Shown here in pieces: positions 60,899-64,000 of a stretch of DNA of 64,000 nt (its first letter is position 1; the number at the start of each line of letters is the position of its first letter). The position numbers and the translations under genes were made by a program. Location of the stretch: the NCBI RefSeq assembly GCF_900182575.1, contig NZ_FXSZ01000001.1, positions 434,001 through 498,000 on the forward strand. The letters are read 5' to 3'. This DNA comes from Solitalea koreensis. Lineage in GTDB: Bacteria; Bacteroidota; Bacteroidia; Sphingobacteriales; Sphingobacteriaceae. Under the pieces are notes generated by a model. That model did not search any database, was not told the DNA's origin, and saw only the letters and a list, made by a program, of their open reading frames with translations.

Positions 60899-63790
60899 TT
60901 AAAATGTGGTAGTAACGCTAAATGAAAATTGTCTCGAGAATGGATACACTATTCCGCGCTCTTGTTTTACGGTCGACAGATAGAACGCATCAGCCATACT
61001 CGCCGAGAATGACATTGCCTTTACTCCTACGCGTTGATTCAAGAATTTTGAGTGAAGATCGTACTGCAAATTGATATTCTGACAGTTAATAGTACTTTCA
61101 TCCTGAACAAATCGTGAAGTTTTGTTGGTCAAGTCTGTAACCATCATACCTTTGAACTCAGCATTATCGCCAGCGGTTATCCAACGATCGTCATAAACCC
61201 GAGTGTCCACGTTATATTTATAGTCAGCATTCTCCACTTTATTAATCAGTGTCTGGTTGTAAAGCTGCCCTCCGGTGCGGTATCCGAAAGCCACATTTAA
61301 AGTCAAGTCTTTATAACGAACCATCGTGCTTAAATTTCCGAGAACTTTCGGATCGGTTGAACCAACTGCTGTTAAGTTGGCCGAATTCCAGACATTGGTT
61401 GGTTGCCCGTCTTTTCCCATATAGTATTCTTTACCTGTACCGGGATCAATACCCAAAGAAGGAACAGCCCAGATTGCATTCGTTGAATACCCTTCCTTAT
61501 ACAAGGTACTTGGAGTAGCTCCTGCAGCATTTTCAATTGATTTTTGAGCGTCTTTTATCGCTTGAGAAATTTGAACGATCTTATTTTTATTGTGCATCAT
61601 GGCCATTGAAACGCTCCAAGTGAAATCTTGAGCCGGATTGTGCACAAGGAAAGCTGTGGCTCTTAACTCATATCCACGGTTGTCTATTTTGCCCATATTT
61701 TCACTGTAGCTGGCAAATCCGCGATAGCTTGGTAGATCTACAGTAGAAACCAAACCGTTTGTGTTGTGGATATAGTAATCGGCCGTTAATTTCAGTCGTC
61801 TATTCAGAAATTCAGCATCCATACCCATATCGTATTTCATGGTTTGCTGACTGTGCAAGTTTTCGTTTCCCACGCCCGTTAAATAAGCGCCATACGAGGT
61901 GTTATAACGATCATTCGTATAATAGCGGTAAGCGGATAGTGCCTCATTATCACTGAAGTTCTGCGAGCCCGTACGCCCCAATGATCCCCGAAGCGTTAGT
62001 TGGCTGATGACTTTTGAATTTTTAAGGAAATCCTCATTGTGCATATTCCATCCAGCACCTGCCGACCAAAATGGCTCCAAACGATTATTAGCACCAAATT
62101 CTGAAGAACCATCCATACGCAATGTACCGTCCACAAAATAGCGGTCATCATAGCTATAGTTTACGTTTCCAACGGCCGCCATCCCTCTTGATAAATATTC
62201 AGATCCGGAAGGTGTGTCCCTACCATACTGTTGAGCCATGGAGATAAAATCAAATTTTGCATTGTTAAAACCTTCTGCAAGAAAACTGTAATCTGAAGAT
62301 TGGCTTTCACGCATGCTGTAATCCATACCAGCGAAGATGGCATGTTTGTTTCCAAATGTTTTTGAATAATTTAAGTTTAGAGATGCTTCATAAGACAATT
62401 TGCTTCCCACACCGTATCTATAATCTCCCTTTCTGAACATATCGATATCGGTATATTTGGCAAATGCGGTATGGTCTGCTGGTCTAAACTTGTCGCTTTG
62501 GACTTTAACTTTGGTAATGCCGATACGCCCTCTCATCATTAAATCTTGAAGAAGTGGCCACTCAACAGAGGTATTGTTGATGATGTCAGTGTTTTTTGTT
62601 TCATCAAAAACATTCAACGTAGCATTGTAAAGAGGATTTGTTGGCAGCGTAGACCATAAACCTACATAATTACTATTTCCTGGATTGCCTAAAAGTTTAA
62701 TCACTTTGCCGTTTGCATCATAAGCCTTCCAATAAGGATTCATTTGCACGTAATCGCTAAAGTTTCCATATGACGAATTGGCTGAAAACCCATCGGCAAC
62801 CATTAAATTATTGCTAAATTTTATTTTTTTGTAGGTATAAGACAGGTTAATGGTTCCGTTATAGAATTTACGATCAGAACCCTTCATTACTCCCTTATTA
62901 TCATTCATTTGCACGGATGCAGAATAGCGGAAGGTTTGATCTCCACCCTCTAAACGCAGGTTATGGCGCTGTCCAACTCCATTGTTGAGAGGTTTGGATA
63001 ACCAATTAGTGTTAACACCACTATTAACTTCATTTAAAAGATAATCGTAATAAGACTGATTGTTAGTATAAAGCCCCATGGCCTGTTCCAATACCAGCTT
63101 ATCCTTCGCATTAAATACACTATAAGAACTCAAATCAGCCGCCTGAACGTTTACGTCACCACGATAGGTAACACGAAGATTTCCTTTTACAGGCTCTTTA
63201 GTAGTAATTACAACCACGCCGTTTGCAGCACGTGAACCATATATAGCTGTAGCAGAGGCATCTTTTAAGATGGTAAGTGATTCCACTTCATTGGCGTTCA
63301 TATCCAGCAATTTTTGCAGCGTGGATTGAAAGCCGTCCAGAATGATTAACGGTGTGTTTAAGCCAGAGTTATTTTGTAAATCATTGACTTTTGGCAAGCT
63401 TGCATTTCCCCTGATTTGAACTTCAGGTAAACGATTGGGGTCGGAACCGAGTGAATTGTTTTCTATAATATTAAACGAAGGATCCACATTCCTAAGCGAG
63501 GTAATAAGATTACGGTTACCGAATCGTTCCAATTCTTTAGCAGTAACAGTAGTTGAAGCTCCAGTAAAGTTTCGGGCATTCTTTTTAAAGATACCGGTTG
63601 CAACAATTGGAACATTAGTGGCATCGCTAACTGTTTTATTATTAACTTCTGAAGAAGATTGAGCGTATGCATTTGCGCTTGATAGCAATGCTGCAACAGG
63701 AATTAATATCGAGCTTAATCTGCCTAACCTTGATTGAGGTTTGTGTGAAATCAGCCGTGAAGATTTTCTAAATAGTAATTTTAACTTCAT
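60899..63790 (-). CDS. SusC-family transporter lacking STN and carboxypeptidase-like domains (locus copy B)
   Basis: 963 residues. The signal peptide (MKLKLLFRKSSRLI...LLSSANAYAQ) is nearly identical to copy A, but about 20 residues later the chain enters the pre-plug sequence ATGIFKK...FTGASTTVTAKELERFGNRNLITSLRNVDPSFNII, which in copy A follows the STN and CarboxypepD_reg domains. About 175 residues are therefore missing by in-frame deletion; the reading frame, plug (TPLIILDGFQSTL; SLTILKDASATAIYGSRAANGVVVIT) and barrel to FSVTTTF are intact. The TonB box LNEVVVS is reduced to VPIVAT. Transport may persist; STN-based signalling should not. Confidence 0.92.
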   Translation of the reverse strand: MKLKLLFRKSSRLISHKPQSRLGRLSSILIPVAALLSSANAYAQSSSEVNNKTVSDATNVPIVATGIFKKNARNFTGASTTVTAKELERFGNRNLITSLRNVDPSFNIIENNSLGSDPNRLPEVQIRGNASLPKVNDLQNNSGLNTPLIILDGFQSTLQKLLDMNANEVESLTILKDASATAIYGSRAANGVVVITTKEPVKGNLRVTYRGDVNVQAADLSSYSVFNAKDKLVLEQAMGLYTNNQSYYDYLLNEVNSGVNTNWLSKPLNNGVGQRHNLRLEGGDQTFRYSASVQMNDNKGVMKGSDRKFYNGTINLSYTYKKIKFSNNLMVADGFSANSSYGNFSDYVQMNPYWKAYDANGKVIKLLGNPGNSNYVGLWSTLPTNPLYNATLNVFDETKNTDIINNTSVEWPLLQDLMMRGRIGITKVKVQSDKFRPADHTAFAKYTDIDMFRKGDYRYGVGSKLSYEASLNLNYSKTFGNKHAIFAGMDYSMRESQSSDYSFLAEGFNNAKFDFISMAQQYGRDTPSGSEYLSRGMAAVGNVNYSYDDRYFVDGTLRMDGSSEFGANNRLEPFWSAGAGWNMHNEDFLKNSKVISQLTLRGSLGRTGSQNFSDNEALSAYRYYTNDRYNTSYGAYLTGVGNENLHSQQTMKYDMGMDAEFLNRRLKLTADYYIHNTNGLVSTVDLPSYRGFASYSENMGKIDNRGYELRATAFLVHNPAQDFTWSVSMAMMHNKNKIVQISQAIKDAQKSIENAAGATPSTLYKEGYSTNAIWAVPSLGIDPGTGKEYYMGKDGQPTNVWNSANLTAVGSTDPKVLGNLSTMVRYKDLTLNVAFGYRTGGQLYNQTLINKVENADYKYNVDTRVYDDRWITAGDNAEFKGMMVTDLTNKTSRFVQDESTINCQNINLQYDLHSKFLNQRVGVKAMSFSASMADAFYLSTVKQERGIVYPFSRQFSFSVTTTF

Positions 63791-63876
63791 AGATTAGGGT
63801 TTAGGGATTCTATTTGCTATAAATTGATCTTTTAACGTTTTTTATTTACTACATCCCCACTTATAAGCAGGCACTA

Positions 63877-63924
63877 TTAAAAGAGAGGATTGTTTTCAAA
63901 CAAGCAGTCTAGTCCAAATTTCAT
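63877..63924 (-). other. Possible 15-residue leader ORF before SusC copy B
   Basis: ATG at 63924 starts MKFGLDCLFENNPLF, stop TAA, inside the predicted leader RNA. The corresponding leader of copy A starts ATG AAA TTT TGA, so the peptide is not conserved. Listed only as a possible upstream ORF. Confidence 0.2.
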
Positions 63925-63968
63925 TTGCTCTTTAGCTTCCAGATTAACTTATTATTCTGTTTTAGAGA

Positions 63969-63997
63969 TAAGACGGCTAGGTGGGAGGTTTGTGTAA
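63969..63997 (-). promoter_or_regulatory. ECF-sigma-type promoter element, copy 3
   Basis: Minus strand TTACACAAAC (63988-63997), 11 nt, CCGTCTTA (63969-63976), about 180 bp upstream of SusC copy B and at the window edge. It shares the downstream ACAGAATAATAAG leader segment with copy 2. Confidence 0.6.
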
Positions 63998-64000
63998 GAG

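Noticed and set aside
1..64000. CRISPR arrays, tRNA/rRNA genes, prophage or intact insertion sequences
   Set aside because: No regularly spaced repeats, cloverleaf-like or rRNA-like sequence, integrase, transposase or phage structural gene was seen. The two large similar blocks are SusC/SusD paralogues.

Overview
The window is a low-GC chromosomal segment from a member of the Bacteroidota. The evidence is the complete gldKLMN set and an SprE/PorW-type lipoprotein of the type IX secretion system (T9SS), three SusC/SusD pairs, DUF4271, DUF4286 and DUF4843 proteins, a large secreted protein with a T9SS sorting domain, and -7 promoter boxes of the form TAnnTTTG. Gene content resembles Sphingobacteriaceae and relatives; this is inference, because no rRNA or other diagnostic marker is present. 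No tRNA, rRNA, CRISPR array, prophage or intact insertion sequence was seen.

Layout. 0-16 kb is housekeeping and secretion/gliding: the N-terminus of an M23 peptidase (cut by the window edge), sprE/porW, a bifunctional PBP1A, uvrC, convergent gldK-L-M-N with hemD and a DUF4271 protein upstream, then hemW and a JmjC-like cupin protein. 16-21 kb holds a SusC/SusD pair and a small SnoaL-like secreted protein. 21-28 kb holds DoxX, a VWA protein with its MoxR-type AAA+ ATPase, a metallophosphoesterase, a UbiA-like membrane protein lacking its first Asp-rich motif, and a possible 41-residue protein between two terminators. 28-32 kb is a probable S9 peptidase / histidine kinase / response regulator operon. 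32-36 kb carries a degenerate MoeA-like protein, a TPR protein, a DUF4286 protein and RmlC. 36-41 kb holds a two-domain trypsin-like protease with an embedded PDZ and a Cys in the second nucleophile position, and a decayed uptake operon (small membrane-anchored protein, TonB-dependent receptor, truncated binding-protein pseudogene). 41-64 kb holds a 1722-residue T9SS cargo protein and a large minus-strand locus: SusC, SusD, DUF4843 lipoprotein, PKD-like lipoprotein and four TlpA-type thioredoxin-fold proteins, with a second duplicated SusC/SusD pair upstream.

Most notable observation: three copies of one bipartite promoter-like element, TTACAC(A/T)AAC - 11 nt - CCGTCTTA on the minus strand, lie upstream of the two duplicated SusC genes and upstream of the decayed uptake operon. 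The invariant spacing and otherwise dissimilar flanks of one copy suggest a shared ECF-sigma regulon whose sigma and anti-sigma genes are not in the window. One of the two SusC genes has lost the STN signalling domain that would normally feed such a circuit, yet keeps the promoter element.

Several start codons were reassigned from promoter boxes or signal peptides (gldN, hemW, SnoaL-like, VWA, MoxR, S9 peptidase, TonB receptor, DUF4843), and three genes appear to start at TTG (sprE, DUF4271, MoeA-like).
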